DNA from: Nymphaea colorata
Taxonomy: Eukaryota > Streptophyta > Magnoliopsida > Nymphaeales > Nymphaeaceae
DNA: 64,000 nucleotides
NCBI RefSeq assembly: GCF_008831285.2
Contig: NW_022204968.1
Span: 1-64,000 of the forward strand
Direction of reading: 5' to 3'
Numbering within the stretch: the first letter of the stretch is position 1; each line of letters begins with the position of its first letter. Both the position numbers and the translations under genes were made by a program. Below the pieces are notes generated by a model. That model was not told where the DNA came from, did no database searches, and saw nothing but the letters and a program-made list of their open reading frames with translations. This document shows, one piece after another, positions 20,708-31,631 of the stretch.

Positions 20708-22315
20708 ATGAACAAAACCAATTAGTTGCTCACTTAGGACAAATAGAGCTCCAACCTAGCAGCCGACGCCTATGAGCTGCTCGATGAGGATGCCGACATC
20801 CTGCCGGACGATCTCAGCGGCGACTAGAACATCTAGCGCAGCGTGTTGCTGGCGTAGGTAAGAAGACATCCGCCACCAAGGCCAGTAAGGATGCAGCCAC
20901 GTAGATTTCTTCCTCACCGTGATGACCATCATGAAGACGATCATCGGAGCAGGAGTCCTCTCCCTCCCCTTCACCATCAGCAAACTGGGATACGTATTCG
21001 CCATCATCATCTTCGTGGCAGTGATGGCTCTTTCCTACTTCAGCACCACCCTCCTCATCAAGGCCAAGAACCTCACCAGGCACAGCAATTTCTCCACCAT
21101 CTTCTACTTCCTCCACAAGAATCGACTGGTAAAGGGATTGGGGTCGATTTTCATCGTCTTGAAGAACGTGGGAATATGTAAGGAGTTTTATAGTAGGCAC
21201 TGCTGAGCTGACCATCTTCAAAGAGTCCATACGCAAGATCCTCGAGGATTTCATATAAAATAAGCAAGTTCTCGACTAGTGGTACACCTCAGAGATCCTC
21301 ATCGTCATCGTCATCGCAGCTCTCGAGTTCCCCTTGGCGATCGCTCGCAAGATATAGAGGCTAAAGGTCTTCTCTTTGATCGGCATTTCGGGCATAGTCT
21401 TCTTCCTCATATGCCTTATGTTCCACTTCTTCTACGAGATGATCGAAAACAAGCACTGGCAAGTCTCTCCCACCATGTACCCCTTCCCGCAAGACTGGCT
21501 GAAGTTTTCAGCAGTGATTCCCAACGTGCTGCTTTCGCTGACCTTCCAGGCCAACTTCTTCCCCATCTACAAGGGCATGAAGAACAGCAACGACCACCGC
21601 ATCACCAGCGCATGCCTCACCGCCATCGTTACCTGCGGGTCGGTCTACCTGGTGGTGAGTCTGTACACCTACATGCTGTACGGTGACACCCTCAAGGCCA
21701 ACTTCCTCCTCTGTCTCGATAAAAACACCACTGATCCCATCCTCTACTACGGCATGAACATGGGCTTCCTGGTTTCGGTGCTGTTCGCCTATCCGATCAT
21801 GTTCTTCAGCGCCAGGAACAACTTCATCGCCATCGTAAACTGTTCATTGCGTACTATGAGGAGAAACACCCTGACAGCAAGAGTGAGCCACTGATGAAGA
21901 AGAAAGATGATGTGGACGATGACGGAGTGGGATCGGATGAGGATTACCCAAACAGGCAGGAATCAGAAATAACATAGGAGATTGTTGCTCAAAGTGAGTA
22001 AAACCTGGCAAGGAGGAAGCGCAGAGCAGTCTTCCTATACTATGGACTCACTTCCCTACTCTATACGGTGATCGTATTGCTGGCAGTGCTGGCAGGAGAC
22101 ATCTAATTCATCTTCAACATCGTGGGTGCCATCTGTTCCACCACAATCTGCTTTCTCTTTCCGTACTATTTCTACTCCACCATCACTGAGAAGCTGGGCA
22201 GGAAGAAGGGCATCGTTACTATTACACCAAAATTGCCTTCTTCATACTGGGACCCTATGCATCTTCTCGATCGTTGTCAAAACCTGTGATAGTATCTATC
22301 ATCCATCACCAAAAG
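20708..22315 (+). CDS. Amino acid transporter (AAAP/SLC38 family)
   Basis: An acidic cytosolic N-terminus (ELLDEDADILPDDLSGDENI) leads through a 20-nt intron (20885-20904) to the signature first helix, TVMTIMKTIIGAGVLSLPFT, which matches the AAAP IVGAGxLxLP motif. Further membrane helices follow: IIFVAVMALSYFSTTLLI, EILIVIVIAALEFPLAI, SLIGISGIVFFLICLMFHFF, ACLTAIVTCGSVYLVVSLYT, MGFLVSVLFAYPIMFF. An acidic loop and last helices (LYTVIVLLAVLAGDI) come after. Two 19-nt introns (21178-21196, 21994-22012) and several base losses are needed. The 3' end is uncertain; no UGA falls where expected near 22315. Confidence 0.85.
20885..20904 (+). other. 20-nt intron
   Basis: GTAAGGATGCAGCCACGTAG; removal joins TSATKAN to FFLTVMTIM just before the first membrane helix of the transporter. 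Confidence 0.75.
21178..21196 (+). other. 19-nt intron
   Basis: GTAAGGAGTTTTATAGTAG; removal joins LKNVGI to CTAELTIFKE and removes a frame conflict. Confidence 0.65.
21994..22012 (+). other. 19-nt intron
   Basis: GTGAGTAAAACCTGGCAAG; removal joins the acidic loop (EIVAQ) to RKRRAVFLYYGL. Confidence 0.6.
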
Positions 22316-22521
22316 TATAAGATAAATAAGATATCAATTATAATTCAACCCAATTTATGCATTATTTATCATTTGTCATTTCCTGCATCTCGGTCACCTC
22401 TTCCCCATAATTATACTCCTTACGTTCCTTTTTCGGAGCTTGTTATAAAAATAACCGAGCAAAAAGTATATCTATATAGCGTTGAGATTAGGTAACGTCT
22501 CCAAGAGGGCCGCCACTACCC

Positions 22522-23174
22522 ATGAAGTAAATCAAGAGGCAGATCGCCAAGAGCAAGACCGCAGACGCAGTCAAGAAACTGGACTTCACCGAAGTGCAGA
22601 TCGGCAAGCTGACCGCTGAGATGAAGAAAGAACTCGAGAAGTGCAAGAACCTGGAGACCTCTACTTGGCTGAGTGCGACCTCACCTCGCTCGAGAATTTC
22701 CCCAAATTGGAGAAACTGCAGGAACTAGACGTGTCCAGCAACTCCATCAAGGACGGTGATCTCAAGGCCATTGCCAGTTGCTGCAAAAACCTAACCTCTC
22801 TCAGCATCGGCGACAACCACATCGCTTCCCTCGACTCCTTCAAGCTGCTAAAGGGGCTCAAGGAGTTGGAGGTGCTCAACTGCGACGACACGCCCGTCTC
22901 CAACGAGGCCAACTACGCCAAGACCGCCTTCGACACCTTCAAGAAGCTGAAGATGCTGGACAACAAGGACAAGGACGGCAAGGAAATGCCCGAAGACGAC
23001 ATGAACGACAAGTACGAGGACGACGATTAGGACGAGGAGGGAGAGGAGGGAGAGGATGAGGAGGACGAGGAGGACGACGGAGATGACGACGATTAGGAGT
23101 TTTAGGCGGGAAGCTAGTCTGAGGATGGAGCTGAGGAATAATCAGAGTAGGAGAAGCCAAAAAAGCGTAAATGA
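22522..23174 (+). CDS. ANP32-type acidic leucine-rich nuclear phosphoprotein
   Basis: Leucine-rich repeats (LYLAECDLTSLENFPKLEKL, ELDVSSNSIKDGDLKAIA, LTSLSIGDNHIASLDSFKLL, LEVLNCDDTPVSNEANY) are capped by the LRRCT-like segment of ANP32 and followed by a long Asp/Glu tail that finishes with KPKKRK, a nuclear localisation signal, before UGA 23172-23174. Six in-frame UAG/UAA codons lie in the acidic tail, where glutamate is expected. One base lost near 22656 makes 217 residues. ANP32 proteins act as histone chaperones and PP2A inhibitors in the nucleus. Confidence 0.9.
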
Positions 23175-23308
23175 TATTCCTATAAATCAACCCATCCAAC
23201 CCCAATCACATAATCAATCCCTCCTATACACCCTCGGTTGTTCCTTTTCTTAAATCTCAGCCGATATAACCACGGTCGCTATTTAAATTATAACATTCTT
23301 GACATTCG

Positions 23309-25326
23309 ATGGCCACACAGTAACGCAACTCCATTTCTACTGGTATTCCTGCTGCGGGAGCCAACGTAAAGGTGGTCTGTCGTTTCCGTCCTCTGAACGA
23401 GAAGGAGAAGGCGATGGGCGCCATGCACTGTCACTAGTTGCTAGATGACAAGACGCTATCCATCAAGGACAAGGAGCAGAAGGACAAGGAACCGCTCAAG
23501 TTCACCTTCGATAAGATCTTCGATGTCAATACCAACCAGGCAGAAGTCTACTCCTACGCCGCCTCCTCCATCATCGATAGCGTCATCGAAGGCTTCAACG
23601 GCACCATCTTCGCCTATGGACAAACCGCATCCGGAAAAACACACACCATGGAAGGAGCCATCGGAGAGGCAATCACATAACAGTCCGGAATTATACCCAG
23701 AATGGTCAAACACGTCTTCGATTCGATAGCTGGTTTCTATGAAAACGTGGAGTTCCGAATCAAGGTATCCTTGGTGTAGCTCTACATGTAGAAGTTGAAG
23801 GATTTGCTGGATTCCAACAAGAACGATCTGAAGATCCGATCTGACAAGAAGCGGGGAATCTTCATCGAGGACCTTACCGAAAACTACATCTCCTCCATGG
23901 AGGAGGTCTACAAGCTGATAGAGATCGCACGCAACTGCCGCTCCATCGCTGCCACCAACATGAACGAACGCTCCTCCAGGTCTCACATGATCTTCATCCT
24001 CACCATCAGCCAGAACAACACCCTTGACCTCACCGCCAAGACTGGAAAATTGTACCTGGTGGATCTGGCTGGCAGCGAGAAGATATCGAAGACTGGAGCG
24101 GAGGGCAAGACGCTGGACGAGGCCAAGAAGATCAATGCCAGTCTCACCACTCTCGGCAAGGTCATCAACGCACTCACTGATGGAAAATCCACCCACATCC
24201 CCTACAGAGACAGCAAGCTGACGCGTGTCCTGCAGGAGTCTTTGGGAGGAAATTCCAAGACCACGCTAATCGTTACCTGTTCCCCCCACCCCAACAACCT
24301 CGCAGAAACCATCTCCACTCTCCGTTTCGGTATCTCCGCCAAGAAGATCAAGAACACGCCCAAGATCAATAAGGAGCTGACGGTTGCTGAGCTGCAGGCC
24401 TTGCTGGACAAGTCAGAAAAGGAGTTATAAGTGCGCAACAAGTATATTGAGCAGCTCAAGAATCACATCTTGGTCGATTTGAAGCAGAAAAGCGTCCCTG
24501 AGTTCGAGACTGACAAGAACATCGTCCCCATTGAGGAGAATGATAATGACTATCTCACTGAACTGCAGAGACAGCTCTAGATGGAGAAGAATCTTCACAT
24601 CGTGCAGGACGAGCAGATCAACTCACTCAAGATCAAGTGCGACCAGATCACCAACGAAAAAGACGACCTCTAGAGAGAAATCTAGGGGCTTAAGGCAGAA
24701 GTGGCCCTCAAGATGAGGGAACTAAAGGAGCTAAAGCAAAACACAAGGCCGAACGTGGCAAACGCTGACGAAAATGCAATCAAATGCGGATCCACAGAAT
24801 AATTCCTGAAGGAACTGCAGAAGATCACCTCAGATGAGAAGGTGCTCAAGTTCATGAGCCAACTTCCTGAGATCAAGCCTGCCAAAAACGAATAGCTCAG
24901 CAAAATGCTGGAGGAGTATGAGCAGGAGAAGGACAAGCGCAAAAAAGCTGAAGACAGCTTGGCCAAGTACGAAAGGAACATGCAGAAAAGCTAGTCCAGT
25001 TGGAAAATAACATTTGCCAACTCACCCACGCATACTACGATCTAGTGGTGGTGCAGCAGCGTTACAAGGTGGATAACATCTTCATCAAGAAGGAGCTGGA
25101 GACCAAGGACATCACCATCCAGATGATGAAGGAGAAGATAAAGGACCTGGAGGACCAGAACAGGGAGCTAGAGGATGGCTACCTCAACGAGGACGACCGC
25201 AACAACCGAGGAGAGCCCACCCTTAAGGAGGGATTCGAGGAGAGCAACCGCAAGTTCGAGAAGAAAATGGAAGAGATGAAACACAAACCCAATGTGGTGA
25301 AGGTCCTCAAGGGCGGACTCAAGTGA
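23309..25326 (+). CDS. Kinesin-1-like motor protein
   Basis: About 672 residues. N-terminal motor domain: [15 protein letters not shown]-loop [15 protein letters not shown], switch I NERSSRSH, switch [11 protein letters not shown], then [18 protein letters not shown]. The neck, [20 protein letters not shown], resembles fungal-type conventional kinesin. A coiled-coil stalk follows, ending [11 protein letters not shown] at UGA. VSLVELYMEKLKDLLD contains two UAG codons exactly where kinesins have Glu, strong support for UAR=Glu. Only one base (near 24990) is missing. It should transport cargo to microtubule plus ends. Confidence 0.95.
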
Positions 25327-26272
25327 TCGTAATAAGTTGCTCCATTCACTCATCAATTCTGCTCGGACTAAGCATTACATTATTGAATAGCTATTGAGTA
25401 GGGGAGCAGCAGGTTGGATGAGATGAATCAGCTGCATTTTTTCGAGGCTTGTTCGGGGCATAAGGGAAATCTATGAAGGATTTGTTGGTTTTTGAAGATA
25501 ATCGAAAAATTGCAGAAAAATATAGTATTTAGAAATAGGCTGGCTTATCATTCCATCCTTCATTCTCAACCATCAGTCATAATCTCCATTTTGCTATATA
25601 TTCCCTAAGCCATCCCATCGAATCTGCACTTATCATTAATCATATGACATATAAACATTTTCAAGCCTTCAAAAGTCCTTCATAAAAGACGGTTATCAAT
25701 AAATTACGCATCGCCATCACATAAAACACTGAGTCAAGCCTGTTCCTATGCATATCGTTTATTTTACTTGCTTAACTTCTTTTTTATTCCTTTTGGGATT
25801 ATTAACTTTCAATTTTTTCTCTCCTTCTTTTGTCTTTTAGTGATCATCGTCAAACCTTACTGATTTTTACCTAAAACCGCCCCTTTTTAAGTTTTATCAT
25901 TTATCTAAATAATAAAGATTGCATTTTCCCGATGATAAGCATTGGTTTCATATGCGAACACCTAAAAAATCAGAATTTTACTTCATTTCGGCCGACTATA
26001 TTCGCCAAGATATTATAAAGGTGCGTGTTCTGATGATTTGGAAGAGTCAGCAGAGGCATGATAAGTGCAAAAGCTCAAAGAAGCAAGACTAATATAATCC
26101 AAAACCACCCAATTTTGCATCAATTGCATGTTTATAGCCATAACTACCTTGGGAATGCAAGCAATTCCTTGATCTGCAGGCAAACTCATAAAAATATTAT
26201 CAATACGATCAAGTGGAAAATCTAAGCCTGAATGGAGGGCAATCCTTTATGATCGTATCCGGGATGGGTGAT
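25327..26272. other. AT-rich intergenic region, no gene seen
   Basis: At nearly 950 bases this is the longest spacer in the window. It is AT-rich, with short T-runs, and has no protein-like frame on either strand and no RNA gene I can recognise. Confidence 0.45.
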
Positions 26273-26475
26273 TCAGAGAGAGTGAGAAGATGGAAGATCA
26301 AGGCCTTCTGTGGGAATATCATTATCAAGTCGAGGAGAGTTAATTTGTTCCTGCTCCTGTTGTTCTTGAAGCCATTGCAGAAACTCCCGGAAGCTTTATT
26401 GGTCGGGAAGGCGTAAAAGGTCTGTGTGGTCTCACAGTAGAATCCAAAATGGTCCTGCTTTGCCTAGTTTTGCAT
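26273..26475 (-). CDS. Small hypothetical protein
   Basis: MQNEAKQDHFGFYCETTQTF, FPTNKAS, then after one lost base EFLQWLQEQQEQEQINSP and an acidic, Ser-rich end at UGA 26273-26275. It has about 67 residues; the span plus one base is an exact number of codons. The Gln-rich helix EQQEQEQ is notable. It may be the last exon of a longer gene because the frame stays open upstream. No family is known. Confidence 0.35.
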
Positions 26476-26801
26476 CTGCTCCTGCCTTAAAATATAATTC
26501 TAACTATATAATATCCCCTCAAGAATTAATTTGAAAAGATTAACAAAAATTCGATGAAAATAACTATCTTCACGATTGTAGAGTAATGTATGCTGGTCAG
26601 GGCATAAGGATAATGATTATGCATGTCTTTGACATATAAAATGATCTTTAAGAATAAATGGCAAACGATTGAGAATTTATATCCAAAGATCAGTATTAGA
26701 TTTTATATTTCTTCCTTTTGTGGATGACTGATTTTATTTAGATTATTGCTGACTATTATTCCACATCTTATAAAGCCCGTTTGATATTTTATTGCCACTC
26801 C
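26476..26801. other. AT-rich intergenic region
   Basis: About 325 bases between divergently transcribed genes. No feature recognised beyond AT-richness. Confidence 0.35.
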
Positions 26802-27421
26802 ATGTTTTACTCGGTCTACCCACAGCCCACCATCGTATCCGTAAAGACGCCAACATACAGACCGGCTCAGCAAGGCCCAGTGTCAAATTCCCAGAAGATG
26901 TGCAGGTGATCCTTCGCGCGGATCGGCCATCCGCTGGCAACCTCTTCATCAGCAACGTGGAAGCAGCTGAAAACAAAGCCATCCTTGAAAGTAATGTATT
27001 GTTAAATAAGATTTGAAGATAGGAGCCATTCTGTGCGTTGCTAAAGGATATGGAACCAAGCATTCGTCTTCATTGATCAAACATGCCAAATATTTACCTG
27101 TTGAAGACGACGAGAATGCCGACCTTTCTAAGTTTTTATCTTAGGGAGTTGCCTTTATTGCATAAAAATTGAAGACTACTAATGTATGCGTGCTTGGATA
27201 TAGGTTTTGGTGCACTGCGTGGCAGGGACTAACCGATCAGCTGCCTTCGTGATTGCCTTTTTGATAAAGCATATGGGCTTGCCCTTGGAAGACGCATATA
27301 ATGAGGTGAAATCGAGGCGAAAAGTTGTAAGAATTGTGATAGTTAGATATGTCCCAGCGAAACAGTCATAAACCAACTCAAAAATACGAACAGAGCGTAG
27401 GAGTAGGTTCCAACGTAATGA
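26802..27421 (+). CDS. Dual-specificity protein phosphatase (DUSP)
   Basis: About 186 residues once three 20-nt introns are removed and one base added; the arithmetic is exact. Domain order: NLFISNVEAAENKAIL, IGAILCVAKGYGTKH, KHAKYLPVEDDENADLSKFL, SEGVAFIAEKL, the active site HCVAGTNRS (HCxxGxxRS, catalytic Cys and Arg), AAFVIAFLIKHMGLPLEDAY, SRRKVICPSETVINQL. The general-acid Asp is in VEDDEN. UAG and UAA fall at Glu-compatible sites in FLSEGVAFIAEK. It would dephosphorylate phospho-Ser/Thr/Tyr, for example MAP kinases. Confidence 0.94.
26991..27010 (+). other. 20-nt intron
   Basis: GTAATGTATTGTTAAATAAG; removal joins KAILE to NLKIGAILC in the phosphatase. Confidence 0.85.
27184..27203 (+). 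other. 20-nt intron
   Basis: GTATGCGTGCTTGGATATAG, immediately upstream of the active-site loop; removal gives TTN-VLVHCVAG. Confidence 0.92.
27327..27346 (+). other. 20-nt intron
   Basis: GTAAGAATTGTGATAGTTAG; removal gives SRRKV-ICPSETVINQL, the conserved C-terminal DUSP motif. Confidence 0.9.
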
Positions 27422-27654
27422 AAACAAATCAGTCAGTCCATTCAACCAGCCATCCATCGTGGTAGAGCCAGCATAAAGATCGATAAGGATTAAAACTAAC
27501 CAAAATAAATCAAATTTTCTCGATGTAGTGGACCAACGCAGCGCAAGAGGATCCAAGGCTGGCAGCAAGATACGCATGGACGAGCTGGACGAACGCAGAT
27601 CATATAGACCATCTTCTTGCCACTCCAATCCCGTAATCTAAGTTCCCACCTAAA

Positions 27655-28109
27655 ATGGGGAGGAATCCTGAGGAAAGCTTCATCTCCAGGCAGTCCAAAG
27701 CACCAAGCGCCCTCAACAAGTCCTTCTACGCATCCTCGCAGCAAGGAAATCGCAGCATCATCCAATAGCCTCCCATCCCTGCATCCCGCATTGAATCCTC
27801 AAACAAGACGACGCGTGAAGAGTTCCTGCAGAAGATGAGCAAGACAGAGACTAAAAACCGAGAGATAAACCATCGATTTTAGATGGTGCAGGAGAAGTTC
27901 GACCACTCTGAGCAGCACAACAGGCTGGAGATGGAAAACCAGATGAATAACCTCACCCAGCTAAGGTCAATTTGCACAATAGGCAAAGCTAACGCAAGGG
28001 AAAGATCGTATAGCACAGAGAATTACATGACAAGTCGATGCTGAACCAAGAAGCACAGCAGTATATGGCATCTTTGCCGTTGGAAACTGCAGCCAAGAGG
28101 AGATATTGA
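27655..28109 (+). CDS. Hypothetical disordered/coiled-coil protein
   Basis: MGRNPEESFISRQSKAPSAL begins a Ser/Gln-rich disordered stretch, then TTREEFLQKMSKTETKNREI and MVQEKFDHSEQHNRLEMENQ give a coiled coil, ending LPLETAAKRRY at UGA. With one lost base (near 27962) the span is exactly 152 codons. The frame is also open upstream to 27418, so the start could be earlier. No family is recognised. Confidence 0.45.
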
Positions 28110-28232
28110 TAATAATAACAACATAACCAAGCTAAAAGTTAAAAAGATCAGCAAATAGTTGTCTACCGATATGCTAAGGTGGATCCGCTTCAGCTTTTGG
28201 GTCATCTACATCCTTCCACTCTAATCTTTCCT

Positions 28233-29145
28233 TCACATTTGGTGAAAGCTTTCATCAGTGCTCTTATCCTCTATTCCTAACAAGCTGTGCTCCTCTTTTA
28301 TGGCGAATGTGAGCAAAACATCACCCACTTTTGCCACTTTTTCCCCTTACGAGTCCTCCATATTAGCTCTGCGGTGCTAAATGCAGATCCTCTTGGTGCG
28401 TAGCCACACCCCGTTGCTGCTTTGGTGAATACCGTCTCCATCTCCCAACCGCCACTCCTTCCCCGTATACTCCAAGTAGGCGTGCTTCCTGCTGACTGAT
28501 GCTTCGGGAATGGCTAGGTGGCAGTCGCTTGACCTTCCGATCAGTATTTTCCCGGTCTGTCCAGCAGGATCAGCTTGGATCCTTTAAAGGAAAGCACCCA
28601 GAAAGAGAGCGCTCCTTCTCCAGGGTTAAGCAGCAAGTGGCCTTGGTCTGCAAGCTATCTCATTCTCGCTCCTAGCTATTCGGGACTGTTATATATTTCT
28701 TGATGGTGGAAGACCAATGGCCTGCTATCCCCAAGCACGATTGCAGGCCTGCTGCGATGGTGATGGTGGTGACTTTGCGGAAGAGGCCTGTTTTGCTGTG
28801 CAGATCTTGAGGACGATGGTGCGTGGAGATTGGATGAATTGCCAAATGAGGAGAAGATGTGATCGGGGAGGAGTGGAGGGAGGGGATGCGAGAAAGAAAG
28901 GCGGGGTAGGAGTGAGGCTGGTAGAAGAAGGCAGGCGAGAAGGAAAGGCAAGCGTGGATGCGACTGACGGCTTGGCTGATCCCTGCCAGGTTCAAAACAT
29001 GGCTTTCTGGGGATTGTGTTTGTTTTTCTACAAGTTCTTCTCCCCTGCCAATCCACACAGTTCTGCAATCAAACGGAAACTCGACCTGAGTGTGATTCAA
29101 TACTCCTTCCAGCGTGGTCGCTCCTTTAGCTTTTATCTCGATCAT
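28233..29145 (-). CDS. FHA-domain protein (two FHA modules)
   Basis: The C-terminal module is a textbook forkhead-associated domain: ILIGRSSDCHLAIPEASVSR, KHAYLEYTGKEW, SSNGVWL (GRSxxCxI, SxxH and NG motifs), ending at UGA 28233-28235. The N-terminal part repeats the beginning of the fold: VWIGRGEELVEKQTQSPESH and LAGISQAVSRIHACL. Between them is a Ser/Pro/His-rich linker. One clear frame break (about 28563) separates the modules. FHA domains bind phosphothreonine; the partner is unknown. The first module seems incomplete, so it may be degenerate. Confidence 0.78.
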
Positions 29146-29255
29146 CGATTATATTATGCAAGCCAAGACTATATCACCTTCCTTCCAATACCAACACACA
29201 TCCCAACTGTTTGATAAATATTTGATTAAAGTAACGTATCATGGCTACTCACGCT

Positions 29256-30151
29256 TCACTCTCTTTCCTGATTTTTACTGAGTTTCCAATAGCTCTGCCG
29301 CCATCCTAGATATATAGATCTATACTCTCTGAGCTCCTCGCAAAGCCAAGACTAAACTCGATCGAGGGAGATTTGGCACTTGTTGTCTTCGAGGTAGTGG
29401 CAAGCCATGGGGGAATCGTGCAGGATAACCTCAACCACCTTGCCCAGACTATCAGCGTTAAGACGTTTCAGCTGCTATGCCAGGCGGATCCTGTCCTGGT
29501 ATTTTCCCGCTCCTACTATGAGTCGAAATCGATGGCCTTTATGCGTTCTACCTTGCGCGATGCTGCACGAGAAGCTCTGGGGACCGGTTGCGATGCGCTT
29601 TCTTTTTCTTTTTCTTTCTCGGCCTACCGTTATCTTTATCTTTCCTTCTATTTTTCCCTCTCCTTCTGTTTCTCCTTCTCATTGGCTGCCTCTGCGTTTA
29701 GGATGAGTTACTGGTGGCGTTGGTAGCGGGGGGCGCGAAGTTGACACTGGTGAAGTAGTTTTGATGAGCTTTTTGAAGAACTTGTCCATTTTGTCAGCGA
29801 GGAGATAGATCCACTTGATCGGGGGAAAGTTACCGAGCCGGAGTGGTTGTAGGCCTTGCAGTTGTCCCAGATGAGTTGGAGGTCATCGAGCATCTCTTCA
29901 ACCCAACGATATCGATCGGTCTGCAACTTGGAGGATACGGTTCCGAGATCCATTGGCTGCTTGATTAGCACCGGGTAGTCAGTTAGTCCCAAGGCTCAAT
30001 ATGCAGCATGTACATTCCCAGTCTACTGGGGTGCGGAATTCACGGAATCTGGGTTATCGATGAGCATCTGGAGTATGGTGCGCATCTTCCTCAGTTCTTC
30101 CTTTTCCAGGGGTGTGGTGGAGGCCAGATTGAGAGTGGAGGAGAGACTCAT
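29256..30151 (-). CDS. BET-type bromodomain protein (one bromodomain plus NET domain)
   Basis: The bromodomain reads PVDWE-SLGLTDYPVLIKQP, MDLGTVSSKLQTDRY and DDLQLIWDNCKAYNHSGS, with the acetyl-lysine-binding Asn in YNH. WIYLLADKMDKFFKKLI closes the last helix. A Pro/Ser linker, a long Lys/Glu/Arg mixed-charge stretch (partly UAR) and a NET domain (LAEQLKRLNADSLGKVVEVI ... VESWLCEELREY) follow. Introns of 19 nt (29995-30013) and 20 nt (29814-29833) repair the bromodomain exactly. Animal BETs have two bromodomains; only one is present in about 285 residues. It reads acetylated histones. Confidence 0.92.
29814..29833 (-). other. 20-nt intron
   Basis: On the minus strand, GTAACTTTCCCCCGATCAAG; removal gives NHSGS-WIYLLADKM, as in BET bromodomains. 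Confidence 0.9.
29995..30013 (-). other. 19-nt intron
   Basis: On the minus strand, GTACATGCTGCATATTGAG; removal gives PVDWESLGLTDYPVLIK. Confidence 0.85.
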
Positions 30152-30220
30152 TCTTACGGAGGGGAATTATAAGTCACATTCAAATCACAAGAAAACTATG
30201 GCGGGAGCCAACACCAATCC

Positions 30221-30664
30221 TCACGCCAGGACTCGTTCTGTTGGGGCATCGTGGTGGCCATTTGGACGCTGTTTCGGATGGGAGAATGATCGATATTTCC
30301 TTGGACTTATTTTTGAGGGTTGTTTAGTTTCAGTCTTTTACCTTTATCCCTGGTTTGATGCCTCTATCCGTTCATCAGTATCCCTATAGTCTTCTCCTTA
30401 ACCTCTCATCTTCCTCTGCCTGCAACAGCAATAAACTCCCCACAGCAAACCCGCAAAAATAAACAGAATCCCTACGCAAAGGGCAACGATTGTGGCTGAA
30501 GGTATGGTGATCATCGAGCATTATGTTTGAGCTAGACAGTAGGAGACATTTTCACTCTCTTTCCTGCAGCAGTTAGGACAATCTCCACAGGCAAACTTCA
30601 TCCCACATATAATGCTCACAAAAACCAACACAACCACCACCCATTCTCACAATCCTCGCCGCAT
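30221..30664 (-). CDS. Small Cys-rich single-pass membrane protein with signal peptide
   Basis: A hydrophobic leader (VVVLVFVSIICGMKFA) is followed by a Cys-rich ectodomain (CGDCPNCCRKESENVSYC), a membrane helix (TIVALCVGILFIFAGLLWGV), a CCCRQRK stop-transfer motif and a charged cytosolic tail to UGA 30221-30223. The CCC next to the membrane suggests palmitoylation. The start is unsettled: the leader lacks an in-frame ATG without a one-base correction, and the frame from 30514 onward is intact. The architecture matches the protein at 7029-7313. Confidence 0.55.
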
Positions 30665-30748
30665 AGTCCCCATTCTTATAAAGCTCTACTGATCACTTCA
30701 TAAATATGCACCCGCATCCCATCCTCCTCCCGTAATAATAATAACAAA

Positions 30749-31601
30749 ATGAGCACTCTCGCCGCAGCCAGAGCCGACAACTTCTACCGCCCAAGAACTT
30801 CGACCCCTCCAAGGTGGTCCCGCGCAAGAGCGACCTCGCCTAGGAGAAGCCCTTCGTGGTGGTGGAGGGACAGCGGGTGGGCGGGACCAAGGTCCGCTAC
30901 GAGACGCCCTTCCACGTGCGTTGCGAGGGCTGCCAGAACATGGTGGCTAAGGGAGTCCGCTTTAACTCCATCAAGACCTGGGTGGGCAACTTCCACACCA
31001 CCAAGATCTACGAGTTTCGCATGAAATGCCCACAGTGCATACAGCGCTTCGTCGTCAGGACAGACCCAGAAAACTGCGAATACATCTACGTCTCGGGAGC
31101 CAGGAGGATCTTCCAGACCAAGGATTGCACAGACGAATCACGGATCAGGGACGAGGAGAAGCAGAAGAAAATAAAAGAGAATCCCTTTGCCAAGCTGGAG
31201 AATGAGTATGAGGACAAGATTGCCTATGGAGGGATGGAGGCGACCATATAAAAATTGGAGGAGCAGCAGGAGAGAGGAATGGAGGACTTCGAACTCAACC
31301 GTATGCTACGCAAGCAGGCACGAGTGCTACGCGAGGAGGAGAAGGCATATTTTGATGAAAAAAAGCCAAGAATTTATCGATCCCTCTGCTGCCTGCCAGC
31401 GTTGAAGATGACCTGATGGCCGACCAGGTGGAATTCAAGCAGGAGAAGACCAAACCCATCAAGAAGGAGGACCGCGTGATGACCGAGCGCGAGAAGCTGA
31501 AGGAGAAGATGAGGAAGATGAATCCTTAGTTCCGCAACCGGCTGAGGATGGAGATAAAGACGATGAACAAACCCACTTCCTCAGTCTTCATCAAAAAGTG
31601 A
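30749..31601 (+). CDS. CWC16/YJU2-CCDC130 family splicing factor
   Basis: About 284 residues. The CWC16 core is plain: YETPFHVRCEGCQNMVAKGV, RFNSIKTWVGNFHTTKIYEF, RMKCPQCIQRFVVRTDPENC, EYIYVSGARR. The two CxxC pairs bind zinc. A charged coiled C-terminus ends SSVFIKK. Proteins of this family (Yju2, CCDC94, CCDC130/Saf4) act at the spliceosome in branching. Two one-base losses (near 30790 and 31363) make the length exact. UAG in DLAEEKPF and UAA in TIEKLEEQ suit Glu. Confidence 0.92.
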
Positions 31602-31631
31602 TCACCACATCTTTGTATACCATCATCAACA

